Positions 34,561 through 45,205 of a stretch of DNA of 64,000 nucleotides are shown here, one piece after another. Made by a program: the position numbers and the translations under genes. This DNA comes from Carettochelys insculpta (lineage: Eukaryota; Chordata; Testudines; Carettochelyidae). The notes beneath the pieces are model-generated. The model was not told the DNA's origin. It made no database searches and saw only the letters and a list, made by a program, of their open reading frames with translations. The stretch's first letter is position 1. Each line of letters begins with the position of its first letter. Location: NCBI RefSeq assembly GCF_033958435.1, contig NC_134138.1, positions 177,428,798-177,492,797 of the forward strand. Reading direction: 5' to 3'.

Positions 34561-37500
34561 TCCCCTTGCTTAGGTGTCTAAACCAGAGTCAGCCCTTTCT
34601 CACAAAAAATTAAAGAGGTGGAACTGTCTCCTTACACCCAGGGCACTGTGTAAATCAATCTCATAGAAAACATGGAAATTATGAAAATTGCCCCAACCTG
34701 TGATCTTTTTTTTATATAAATTGTTAAAACAAAAATGTTCACAACAAAGTCTTTAATATAAAAATTACCTTAGCTAGTCAGTTTCAAAAAAAAGGAGAAT
34801 GAGTTTTACAGCTAACTCTAATCAGTTTCGAGGCTGGCTGGCCATGTACCCATTCAACCACTTAAATGTAACTTGTTTCAGTCTTCAGGTTAATGCCATA
34901 CATAAGTAGCTATAACACAGCTTAGCTGTGCACATAGCTTTAACTCCTCTATTTTTTGTACGGTCAGTACATTGTGCACAAGTCTTAGGGTATGTACACA
35001 CCCACCCACCCACCAATGCTGGTACAATTTATGTCACTCAAGTGGGTGAATAACCCCCTATTCCAACAGATACAATTTACACTGCACAGGCCCAATCAGA
35101 AGTGGGTCAAGAGAGCAATTTGGCCGGAGCCTCAGAAGACAAAAAGGCCTCAAATTTTGACATTTTTCTATCAAGTCATTTCCACTAATTATACACCTTG
35201 CAGTTACAACAGAGGCAACAAATGAAGTTATAAATATCCTCAAAACTTGATTTAAATCATAGTGGGACCTCAGACTTTCACCAATATTTTGTTTGCATTC
35301 TAGTTTTTCTCTGCATGACTGCAGACTAGTGTAGCTTCTGTGATAAGTGAGTCTGTTATGAAACTCTGTTTACAGTCTTTGGATAGTTTAGAAGTTTTTT
35401 TTTGAGAGTTGTAATCAGTTCTCTGAGTGTAAAGTGATTTTGCTTGGTCTGAGAGTGAGTTTAATCATTAAATGAGATGTTTATCTCTGCGTACATTTTC
35501 GTATTTCTGTTTTTTCTTATGTCTTCGTATGCAATAACTATATCAAGCTCATCTGTAAGTTACCTTTTTGTCCAGTATTAGACTCACCTTTAAAGGCTTT
35601 TTTTGTGATAATACACTTTTAATAGTAGCTGTTTAATAAACTTCATATCTAATCTGGCAATCACCCCTTGTTCATATTTATAATAATGCACACGTTATTA
35701 GAAGAATTTAATAACAGGAACATGTTAGCGGATGAAAGGTGGGCAAGGTATGGGTGGGCGTGGTGCTGTGCTCCTGGAAGTGGTGTGGCATCTGTGTAAA
35801 GGCACCCGGAGCACATCCAGTGGCACTCCAGGGATGATTTGAAAGAGTCTGGGGCTCCAGACATCACTGCTGCTGCAGTAGTGTTGGCCCCAGCCCCGGA
35901 CCCTGTGGCAACTGCCTCCTCTGCTCGCTGCCTCCTGTTGGCAGGCCTGTTACAACCAAGCTACCCGATGGCTTTCTGTTTTGACCTGCATAAGGCCCTC
36001 AAAGCATTAGAAAACTGAAGTTTCACTCCATGTGTCATTTCCTGGAGAATGGTTTTGTTGCAAGTCACCAGTGCTGACCTCTGCCACAGCAATGCTAGGG
36101 CCTCCACCCTTGAAATATCATAGGTGGAGCTGTGAGGAGACAGTTGGAGCTAAGAAAAAAAATGAGGTTAAATTTTGAGTCTTTGTGGACACATTTATAA
36201 AGACGAAAAGGAAAGGATGAATGGATTCTACTTGGAATTTCATCAGGTCATTGTGAAAGAAAGATAAGATGGCCTGAAGGCCACTCAAGTACCCAATTTA
36301 GAATAGGCTGCTCCCAGGCATGTTCTCCACACCCTCTGTTCACCTTTTTGGTGATTGCAGGGGGTTACACCCAGCTGGTCTGAGAAGATTCTGGAAATCA
36401 GCATCAGCCTGAGTCTGCAGGATCCCTTGCTTAGATGGGAAGATCATTTCAAGATGCTCAGTTGTTTGCCACCTGCAGTCTCTCTTCTATTAAAGAGAAG
36501 CAGAAAAAATTCAGTGGCATGAACTTCCTTCAACCACAAGGAGATTCAAATTGCAGTGCATAGCTAAAGACTGAGAAGGCACAAATGCTTTGTAATATCA
36601 TCCCTGGGTTGCTGAAGACAGGAGAAAGTATTGTTGAACTACGGCTGCCTGGTCTTTTCCAGACCGGTTGCTGCACTCATTTACTCTCTGTGGTTCTGCT
36701 TCTGTTCAAAAAGGGAGCTTAGGATGAATGTAGCAATTACTGTTGTCAGTCCTTGGGAAGAATTCTGGTACCATATTAATATCTCAGATTAACAATTTGA
36801 AATACATGGTAAAGGCCAGGATACTCAATGTAGCTTTAGACTTGATGTGGTGCTAGACCGGTTGCTCCACTGTTGACAAGATCTTTACCTTGAGATTGTG
36901 TTTTCAGAAGACAGTTGGATTTCATAAATCATGCTTGTCTCTTTGGGATTTCCAAGGATAATGAAGTGACATACATCAATTAAGGTTTGTGGTAGAAATG
37001 TACCATGTGATTACTGTCATAATGTAGCATCTCAAAAATTGTCTTTCTTTAGCTTTGTGAAAAATCAAAATAGGTTTAAATTCAGATGAAATGAAAGTAG
37101 TTTAAGTTCAAAAGTGCAATTTATTTTTGTAAAGTAAATTGTTTTAAAAATTATACTCCTCAGAGAAAAACTAGTAATTATACATGTAAGTCGGGCTGCA
37201 TGTGATTTATTTCTGGAGGTTCACATCTGGGGAATAAATAAATGTCTTCTTTTAGATGATGTGTTCTTATCACCTTACAGGTTTTTTTTTTCTATTAACA
37301 AGGATTTTATTGATCTTCAGATCAAACCCAGGATTTACTCCAAATATTTGCATCCAAATCTTAGGTGTTAAGGTCAATTTTTGTTTGTTTCCCATATCTA
37401 TGAAAAAAAACCCTTTTTTCCCAGGGTTGCCACCTTCCATTAGACCTCTTAGCATAGCCAACATCATTCTAGACAAAGCAGAGCGGAAGGGACACCTCTC

Positions 37501-37801
37501 CTAAGTTGAAAACTCCACTTATCCATGTTAATAAATCATTCAGTCAGTTGTTTAACCACATTTTAGATCAGTGTGAAATATACTCAAGAGACAAAATAAC
37601 CAATATTAAAGTTATTGCTGAAAGTCAACAGGAGCTTAGTACAGGAAAGAAAGTTCAATATGATGCATATTCTCAGCCAACATGGAGAAAATATACTGAG
37701 ACTGAAGGAAAACAACTGGGGAACTCCTGGAGTCATCTAGAAGTTTTGTCTCGAGACAGAGTGAAGTGGAGGAGACTTGTGGCTGACCTATGCTTCACTC
37801 A
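34561..37801. other. Long spacer, nothing recognised
   Basis: 3.2 kb, AT-rich, with a CACCC simple repeat at 34998-35013 and a diverged copy of the GC foldback repeat at about 35840-35960. No supported gene or RNA. Confidence 0.4.
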
Positions 37802-38511
37802 GGCTGCGTCTACACGTGCACGCTACTTCGAAGTAGCGGCAGTAACTTCGAAATAGCGCCCGTCACGTCTACACGTGTTGGGCGCTATTTCGAAGTTGAA
37901 ATCGACGTTAGGCGGCGAGACGTCGAAGTCGCTAACCCCATGAGCGGATGGGAATAGCGCCCTACTTCGACGTTCAACATCGAAGTAGGGACGTGTAGAT
38001 GATCCGCGTCCCGCAACATCGAAATAGCGGGGTCCTCCATGGCGGCCATCAGCTGGGGGGTTGAGAGATACTCTCTCTCCAGCCCTTGCGGGGCTCTGTG
38101 GTCACCGTGGGCAGCAGCCCTTAGCCCAGGGCTTCTGGCTGCTGCTGCTGCAGCTGGGGGTCCGTGCTGCATATACAGGGTCTGCAACTAGTTGTTGGCT
38201 CTGTGTATCTTGCACTGTTTAATGAAAGTGTGTCTGGGAGGGGCCCTTTAAGGGAGCGACTTGCTGTTGAGTCCGCCCCGTGACCCTGTCTGCAGCTGTG
38301 CCTGGCTCCCTTATTTCGATGTGTGCTACTTTGGCGTGTAGACGTTCCCTCGCTGTGCCTATTTCGATGTTGGGCTGAGCAACGTCGAAGTTGAACATCG
38401 ACGTTGCCAGCCCTGGAGGACGTGTAGACGTTATTCATCGAAATAGCCTATTTCGATGTCGCAACATCGAAATAAACTATTTCGAAGTTGGGTGCACGTG
38501 TAGACGTAGCC
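37802..38511. mobile_element. 710-bp non-autonomous Harbinger derivative, copy B
   Basis: Same length and opposite orientation to copy A at 8985-9694, with exact duplication TCA (37799-37801 and 38512-38514). By hand comparison I count six substitutions and no indel over 710 bp. Ends GGCTGCGTCTACACGTG and CACGTGTAGACGTAGCC. Confidence 0.9.
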
Positions 38512-38514
38512 TCA

Positions 38515-40065
38515 GAGTACAAGGGGTTAAGTCAGTCCCAGGAAGCTGTCTCACACCATATTGTTATATTCACTTCACACAAAAGGTATGTTTCCTACGA
38601 ATGCTGATTTTACGAATTACAGGGTGCTTTCCACACAATTAAAATCCAATCCATCAATTTGTACAAGTTCCTTAACTTGCTGCTCTGTACCTTCCTTATC
38701 TTTGTTTTGGATACTAGCTTCCAGGTCCACAAACATGCCGCCCCAGATTGTAGCTGGGCAGAATATTAATGTATTTTGTTTACACCAAGTTTCCTTGAAA
38801 GCTGACTTCAGCTTTTCAAAGTGTTACAGAATACTTAGCATAAGCGAATGGGATTACAGAAAACCATGTATCTACTAGAAGTACACTTACACAGAAGCTA
38901 ATTATTAATATTAATACAGTGTGCTTAATACTTACTAGTAGGTGATGTGACTGATATAGATTGATAATGTGATATACATTAGCCTGTTGTATATTGGTCA
39001 ACATCCACCTTGAAGGCTCACTGCAGAGTGACACATAAAACTCCACCACATTCCTAATCTCTGCGAGATAGAACTCATCCCACATTTGGTGTCTGGGGAA
39101 AACCACTTGGGATGTTTAAAATCAAAACAAGCAGTCAGATCCTTAACTATGAAGCCATATGCAGGAAAGGAAGCTGTTCAGTTAATAAGAGTAGAAAACG
39201 TACTGCAAGGAGTACTAGTATTTGTACATTGGACATGCCTTGGTGTTGGAGACATGCCTTTCTGGTGTTCCTTATAGTGTCACGATTAAAAAAAAAAGTT
39301 GATCACAGTTAATATCCAGAAGGGATGAAAGGTGAGCAGAGAGGAACCCAGGCTAAGCTAACAGTATTCAAAGATGCTGTTGTGCTAGAACCTGCCTCCT
39401 TCAGCTGTCACACATACCCTGTGTCATGGTATAGCAGCTGGCTCATGAATTGGGTCAGGGAGAAGAAGACAGGCAGAACCACAGTCAACTGGGGGGTTCA
39501 GGTCAAGGAAGGATAGTAGTGGGTATCTGTATTTGTAAGCCAGGGCACAATGCTGTTAGAATAGTGTCATTATTTTTAGGCAGCAATTGCATCAAGGGAG
39601 GCCTAAGCTGTGTATGCATCTATGTTGCCATGAGGTGAGTGAACAAGGACTCTTCAATACTAAAGATTTGTTCAAGATTATTGGTTGGATTAAATCAGAG
39701 CAGACAGCTGTTTCTCGGAGTATGACAGGAATGATACAGTACCAAAGCAGATACAGAGGCTCACCCTAGCCTAAGACCCTCAATATCATGTAGCACCGCA
39801 TGTAGCTCAGAGAAATGGCTCCGATGGATTAGGCACAAAGCTGATTTATCACAAGGAGAGGGCATTTCCTCATTAGCATTTTTAATAACACCTGTTGCTG
39901 AGGTGGACATTCCTGGGGTGTTCCTAAAATCAGATGATAAATTCAACAGTCCTTCTTCAGGGTTGCCAGCATCTTGGAGCTACACATGGCTCTTCAAGAA
40001 GCCCTTTGCAGCTCCTCAATGCTGCCCCATCCAGCAACTGTCTCTATCAATAGAGAAGCAATAGA
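38515..40065. other. Spacer, nothing recognised
   Basis: Short chance open frames only (60-105 codons on both strands). An LTR or LINE body is not visible. Confidence 0.4.
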
Positions 40066-40072
40066 GAAGAAC

Positions 40073-40180
40073 TGCTTTGCGCACGAAAGCTGATGCTCCG
40101 AAATATCTGTTAATCTATAAGGTGCCACAGGACTTGCTGTTTTTGCAGATACAGACTAACACAGCTGCCCCTCTGATACT
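40073..40180 (+). repeat. PLE 3'-tail fragment with intact stem III and cleavage triplet
   Basis: Begins CTGCTTTGCGCAC, then GAAA (40085-40088), GC-TGAT-GC, then T and C (40097-40098), the hammerhead 3' core, followed by GAAATATCTGTTAATC and a tail ending CAGACTAACACAGCTGCCCC. The CTGANGA box and the first half of stem II are absent because the fragment starts in the stem II loop. Confidence 0.65.
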
Positions 40181-41001
40181 TTGCACCTTTGATATTTGTA
40201 GCCATCTCAGACAAATCACTTACGAGACTCTTGCAGTAAGTAATTTTCTCCACCCTGCTCTCTACCCGCCCTTTGGATCCCCCTTCTGTTCCATATAGCT
40301 GATTTGTCAGTTTTCATTTTTTTATTTGGATCTCCCCATAGCCCCTGAGTGTCACCCCCTCAGCCCCTGAGTGTGACTCCCCCTGCCAGCCCTTCCAGCC
40401 TCTGAGTGTGGGGTTTAAGCTGGGGAAGCGGGACGGGGGAGTGGTTTGCGAATGAAAGGCTTGCCCCTACCACAACTCTGATGAACTATAATAATAAAAT
40501 CACTAACTCCCTTTTCTATGAAATAACTACTATGAATATATAAACATGAGGGGGCACAATTTATATTCTTACCTCAGGTGCAAAATTCGCTAGCTATGGC
40601 ACTGCTTCCCCTGCCCCAGTTTTGAATTGCCTTGGGTCACCAAGTCTTCCTGAATTGTCAAAATGGGTCCCCGTCTGGAAAAGGTTGGGGACCGCTGCTA
40701 TACCAACAAACTGAAGGCCTCAGGAAGCTACTGTGCTGCTGGGAAGAGGAACAGAAGAAAAAATTTTAAAGAAATACAGATGGAACCTGAAAAGTAGAGA
40801 CTCTCTCTCACATATAAGGTCTGCTCCTGCTCCCAATGAAATCAGATGCAAAATGCCCACTAACTTTAATGATGCAGGATCAAGTCCATACAGTAGCTAC
40901 TGCTATGCTTGTACCTATAAAGTTGCTATATTTTTCACAGGTTGTGTCAACGTATTGGCATGAGCAATAAAGCAGGGCTTCATGCTATATGACAGGGTGA
41001 G
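40181..41001. other. Spacer, nothing recognised
   Basis: No gene. Some C-rich low-complexity at 40330-40420. Confidence 0.4.
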
Positions 41002-41262
41002 CAAACTTTTTACATTGGGCCCCACTTTTCGTCCCTCCAACTAGCAGCTCACTGCTCCAACCTATCTAATGTAAACCAAACGGACAGACACTTTGGTTAT
41101 GTTCATATGAAAAACCCAAAAAACCGAAAAAAGCCCGCCGTCCTTTCAGCACAAGTAATAAGTCTATAGAATGTAAAAACTTTGTTAATCAGTATATAAA
41201 TGTGAATATGCACACATAAAACCAGTAACCTATTTCAACATTTCAATGAGATGGATAAGCCT
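41002..41262. mobile_element. hAT-type MITE fragment
   Basis: CAGGGTGAGCAAACTTTTTA start, then TTATGTTCATATGAAAAACC and TATAAATGTGAATATGC. It is the reverse complement of 21236-21465, so two copies of one family exist in the window. Confidence 0.55.
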
Positions 41263-41432
41263 GACACCTAGCAGCCATCATGCTGTGCGCCTCCCCTTTT
41301 GAAATTCCAGGCACCCCCAGCGGGGCCTGCCCCCTACTTTGCTCACCCCTTCCATGTGAGATAGTCAGAATGAGTGGATGACTGACTTATTTGGTATGGC
41401 GCAGTCCTGGCTGAGGTGAATTTTAACAAGTT

Positions 41433-41693
41433 CAGTATTTCTCAACCAGGGGTACGTGTCCCCTTGGGGCTATAATGAGGTCTTCCAGGGGATACATCAA
41501 CTCATCTAGATATTTGCCTAGTTTTACAAGCGGCTACATAAAAATACTAGTATAATCTGTATATTCTATACATTCATTCAGACAATGACTTGTTTTTACT
41601 GCTTCGTATGCCTTATGCTGAAACGTAGGTACAATATTTCTATTCCAATTCATGTATTTGATAAGATGGTAGAAAGTCAGCTGGTTTTCAGTA
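41433..41693 (+). mobile_element. 5' half of a hAT-type element
   Basis: Starts CAGTATTTCTCAACCAGGGG, then GAGGTCTTCCAGGGG, TCATCTAGATATTTGCC and ACAATGACTTGTTTTTACTG, and stops after GCTGGTTTTCAGTA (41680-41693). The missing 3' half is found inverted at 44257-44401, beginning with the same 14-bp sequence. Confidence 0.7.
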
Positions 41694-41796
41694 TCAGAGG
41701 GGTAGCCGTGTTAGTCTGGATCTGTAGCAGCAACGAAGGGTCCTGTGGCACCTTATAGACTAACAGAAAAGTTTAGAGCATGAGCTTTCGTGAGTT
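41694..41796 (-). repeat. PLE tail at inversion breakpoint 1
   Basis: Minus strand reads AACTCACGAAAGCTCATGCTC, then TCTGTTAGTCTATAAGG and CAGACTAACACGGCTACC. It begins in the stem II loop and lacks the CTGANGA box. It joins directly to truncated Harbinger transposase sequence at 41797, sharing CTCTGAT. Confidence 0.7.
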
Positions 41797-42848
41797 ATCA
41801 GAGAGGTGGCCTGTATAGGGCCACATAAGCCAGGGCTGGAGGGGGTATGCCGCATCCCCCACAAGGCAGATGGGTATGGTGGTGGTATGCCCCAGAGGGA
41901 TCTCCCTCTGGGGGATGTAGGTCCCCGCCTGCAGTTAGCGGCATAGTCCCGAATTCCGGAAAACGCGTGCGTTGTGGGTAGAGCTGGGCCAGCCCACATA
42001 GATGTCCTGGAAGCGGCCACGGCTGTCAACCATGGCCTGCAGGACCACAGAGTGGTAGTCCTTCCTGTTGACGTAGCGGCCACCACTGTGTTCTAGGGCG
42101 CAGATGGGGATGTGGGGCCCATCAAGGGCTCCAGAGCTGTTGGGGAATCCCATTGCAGCGAATCCCTCGACGGCCGTGTCCAGGTCCCCAACTCAGACGA
42201 CCCTCTTCAGCAGCAGGGCATTGAGTGCACACACCACCTGTGAGGAGGGAACATAGGTGACTGTGAGGGTTTGAACAGTGTGACCCCCTCACCCAGGCCC
42301 CCCTTCCCAGGCCCCCTTCCCAGGCCCCATTCATCCATGCCCCGCTCCCCAGCAGGGGGTTCAGCCCCAGGCCTCCTTACCTCCATGAGGACAGCCCCAG
42401 CTGTGGCCTTTCCCACGCTAAACAGCTGTCCCATGGAGCGGTAGCTGTCTGGAGTGGCCAGCTTCCAGACAGCTATTGCGACCCTCTTCTCGACGGTGAG
42501 GGTGCGCCACATCCGGGTGTCGTGGTGCCTGAGTGCGGGGGTGAGCCACTGGCAGAGCTCCATGAAGGTCTGCCGGCTCATGTGGAAGTTCCACAGCCAC
42601 TGGTCATCATTCCATTCCCCCATAACCAGGTGCTCCCACCACTCGGTGCTGGAGCGGTAGCTCCAGAGTCGGCGGGGCACCCAGCGGGGTAAGGTGAGGA
42701 GGGCCTGATGGTCGGGGGCATCTCCTGTTGCTCCTGGGGAGGGCTGCCATTCTAGAAGCTGCTGGGCGGCTGCCCAGGCAGCATCTAGAAGGGTGCCTGC
42801 TCCGCAGGAGGCGGCTTGTAAGGCTTCCAGCTGCTGCTGGATATCCAC
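41797..42848 (-). pseudogene. Harbinger element 3 transposase, C-terminally truncated
   Basis: Exon 1 is open from MDIQQQLEALQ (42848) through RSSTEWWEHLVMGEWNDD, NFHMSRQTFMELCQWLTPAL and GKATAGAVLMEV, followed by a GAG/GTAAGG donor near 42380. Exon 2 from about 42240 reads GFPNSSGALDGPHIPI, DYHSVVLQAMVDSRGRF, YIPQREIPLG and LVGDAAYPLQPWLM. It has stops at a CGA-to-TGA type position near 42200 and after NSGLCR, and a small frameshift before IPICLVGD. Two catalytic aspartates are present; the glutamate block is lost because the copy ends at the breakpoint after PYTGHLSD. Its intact WW confirms the nonsense change in element 1. Confidence 0.82.
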
Positions 42849-43221
42849 GTCTGCGGGCTCGAGGTCTGTGAGGCTTGTATCACCAATGCAGGGCTGCTTG
42901 TGCAGTGCAGGCTGAGTGTGTCTGGGAGGGGCCTTTTAAGGGAGCTGCTTACAGCTGCCCCGGAAGGGCTAGTGTGCTCTGTGACCCGGTCCGTGGGCTT
43001 TCCTGGCCCCTTATTTCGAAAGAGGGGGCTTGTGTGTGTGGATGCTCCGCATTTCCTTCCGGGGAGGCTCTTTTTGATGTTCTCCGGGGCTACTTTGCCG
43101 TTGAACGTTGACATTGCCAGCCCTGGAGGACGTGTAGACGATTATCGTCAAAGTAGCCTATTTCGAAGTTCTTACTTCGAAATAGGCTAGTTCGACGTTG
43201 CGTCCTAGTGTAGACGTAGCC
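41797..43221. mobile_element. Right half of Harbinger element 3
   Basis: Carries the right terminus (TAGTGTAGACGTAGCC, ending 43221) and most of a transposase gene but not the element's left part. The outer flank is ATT, the reverse complement of the AAT beyond the left half at 45202. Confidence 0.8.
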
Positions 43222-44111
43222 ATTATGTTTCATTACATGTGCTTGTTTAAAATATATGTCTTTTGTAGTTAGTAGACATATTTTATTTAATCCAGAATGT
43301 TTAAATTGATATGTCTGGGAAATGTCATTTGTGCTGGCAAGGTGTATGCATTTTGTTGCTCTTAAAGAAATAATGGATTCAATATAATTAGTATTGTTGA
43401 GGTGAGGACTTAGCAGTACAGAACATTCATTTCTCAAGGAAACATCTAAGACTGGGGGGTATTTGGAGTCACCCTTCCCCATAACCAAGTCTGGTAAGAG
43501 CCAGTGTGTAGGCTGTTGGTTGGCTGTTGTTACATACAAGCAGGACAAAGGTGGCACAGCTGCTCATAAGCGTGAAGTGTACCCTTCTATTTCACACCAT
43601 GCATCACTGAAGCTGTCTACCAGAAACTTTGTGTTTTCCAGCTTATACAAGACCATATTAAAAGCCAACTCACTCTGAAACACAGAGACCCCTTTTAGCA
43701 TAGAAGAAGGCATGGAAAACTAAAGACTAGCATTACTGATCTGAGGACACAAAAACACTGAAATGTTGACTAATAACTAAAGTTACTCAAACACACCACA
43801 TGTGTTCTTATTTTCTCTGTTCATCCTAATTACTGCATTGCAGGCGCCACAGTGTCAGACTAATTTATGTGCTGCCTGTCACAGTTCATAGAAACTGCAC
43901 CTGTCTTTGCCCTCTATAGTTCACCAATACACCCACTCTAGCTTCCCAGCTCCTCAGCTACCACTTGGAGCTACATAGCTCTCTCTCTCCCTCTCTCCCC
44001 CTTTATCCCTCCCAAAGCAAGTCCAGCTGTCCAAGCAGGCCCACTTCCATTGCTGGTCAGGCATTATAAACAGCATAATTGCCCACAGTTAAAGTGGTTT
44101 CTTCCACCAGA
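43222..44111. other. Inverted unique segment with a CT-rich run
   Basis: No gene. A CT-rich simple repeat lies at 43979-44003. This stretch lies inside the proposed inversion. Confidence 0.45.
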
Positions 44112-44114
44112 GAA

Positions 44115-44231
44115 TTAGTTCAGGGTTTCTCAACCTTTTTTAAGAAGCACTCCTTTTTCAAATATATGTACCCTCAAACTTCTCTTGTATACCCCTAAGA
44201 GTATGCGTACCACTGGTTGAGAAACATGGTT
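44115..44231. mobile_element. Short hAT-type MITE
   Basis: CAGGGTTTCTCAACC at the left and GGTTGAGAAACATG at the right are inverted termini about 117 bp apart. No 8-bp duplication is evident. Confidence 0.5.
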
Positions 44232-44256
44232 CCAAGGTAATCTGAGACCTTGAAAC

Positions 44257-44401
44257 AAGTGCCATTCAACCTTTCCAGATTCCTGTACCTTTTCCAGGAG
44301 TCAGCTTTGTTTTGCGTACCACGAAGTTGCACCGCAATTAAAAACTACTTACTTACAAAAACATGCACAAATATCACAGAAGGCTGCTACTGAAAACCAG
44401 C
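44257..44401 (-). mobile_element. 3' half of the hAT-type element, inverted
   Basis: On the minus strand it begins GCTGGTTTTCAGTA (44401 to 44388), repeating the last 14 bp of the 5' half, then GCAGCCTTCTGTGATATTTG, GTAAGTAAGTAGTTTTTAA and AGGTTGAATGGCACTT. It continues the hAT sequence that stops at 41693. Confidence 0.68.
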
Positions 44402-44483
44402 AATGAAGAGTCCTGTGGCACCTTATAGATTAACAGAAAAGTTTAGAGCATGAGCTTTCGTGAGTTAACTCACTTCTTCAGAT
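44402..44483 (-). repeat. PLE tail at inversion breakpoint 2, full hammerhead core
   Basis: Minus strand: CAGCATCTGAAGAAGTGAG, then TTAACTCACGAAAGC, TCATGCTCTAAAC and the AAGGTGCCACAGGACTC tail, cut off before the terminal 50 bp. It keeps every conserved hammerhead core base (next entry). Confidence 0.72.
44446..44481 (-). ncRNA. Candidate hammerhead ribozyme in a PLE tail
   Basis: Minus strand 5' to 3': CTGAAGA (44481-44475), an A, stem II GTGAG/CTCAC (44473-44469 with 44464-44460) with loop TTAA, GAAA (44459-44456), stem III GC/GC with loop TCAT (44455-44448), then U (44447) and C (44446), giving a CUC cleavage triplet. The A of GAAA can pair with that U. This is the conserved CUGANGA / GAAA / NUH layout of the hammerhead. 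PLEs of several animals are known to carry such ribozymes in their terminal repeats. Weak point: the bases just outside the core (GCAU before, UAAAC after) do not pair, so stem I is not evident; it may form only in a full or tandem PLE transcript. Confidence 0.6.
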
Positions 44484-45202
44484 GCTGGCCGAGTCCTGGG
44501 CCTGGGTGTAACCCTGCCACAACTCCTTGACTTTACTCCTGACATGGTCAGGAGTGCAGGCAGGGTGACCCCGGGCAGCCAGGCCCTCGGCCAGCCGGGC
44601 GAATGCCTCCGCGTTCTGCCGCTTTCTCCCCATGACGTGCAGCACCTCCTCCTCTCCCGCAGAGCCCCAGCAGGTCTCGGAGTTCAGGGTCAGTCCAGGA
44701 GGGGCCCCGCTTCCTACCCTGCTGGCTGGAGGCCTGGGACCCTTGGGATGGCCCAGAGGGGGCGCTCTGGAGGCTGGCTGGCTGCCATGGTGTCCGTCTG
44801 GCTGTGCAGGGACACCTTGTGGCAGGGCTGCTGCGCGCACACTGCCAGCTTCCTGCTACGGGGTTTCCGGGTCCCTAAGGCTTTAAGAGCCGCTGAGTGC
44901 AGAGATCATAGAGCCCCGCAGGGGCTGGACAGAGCATCTCAACCCCTCAGCTGATTGCTGCCATGGAGGACCCCGCTATTTCAAAGTAGCGGGACACGGA
45001 TCGTCTACACACACCCTACTTCAACGTTCAACATCGAAGTAGGGCGCTATTCCCATCTTCTGATGGGAATAGCAATTTCGATGTCTCGCTGCTTAACTTC
45101 GATTTGAATGTCGAAATAGCACACGGCGCATGTAGATGCGACGCATGCTATTTCAACATTGTGCTGGCTACTTCGAAGTAGCTGGCTAGTGTAGACGTAG
45201 CC
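44484..45202. mobile_element. Left half of Harbinger element 3, inverted
   Basis: Ends with the left-type terminus (GCTAGTGTAGACGTAGCC) at 45202. On the minus strand the inward sequence holds the start of the Myb/SANT-like gene, cut at the breakpoint (RSKVKELWQGYTQAQDS). Outer flank AAT matches ATT at 43222-43224 in reverse complement. Confidence 0.8.
44490..44840 (-). pseudogene. Truncated Myb/SANT-like gene of Harbinger element 3
   Basis: Minus-strand frames give MAASQPPERPLWAIP from an ATG at about 44786, WTDPELRDLLGL in another frame, and EEEVLHVMGRKRQNAEAFA, LAEGLAARGHPA and VRSKVKELWQGYTQAQDS in a third. There are at least two small indels, and the third helix block and exon 2 are missing. 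Confidence 0.7.
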
Positions 45203-45205
45203 AAT

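Noticed and set aside
41425..44257. 8-bp duplication supporting the hAT halves
   Set aside because: AACAAGTT left of 41433 does not match the expected reverse complement beside 44257, so it was not used as evidence for the inversion.
44446..44481. Complete three-stem hammerhead in this fragment alone
   Set aside because: Bases flanking the core do not form stem I, so only the core is claimed.
41694..44483. Inversion by recombination between two inverted PLE tails
   Set aside because: That would leave the tails inverted relative to each other; they are in the same orientation. A break at the centre of a head-to-head pair fits better.
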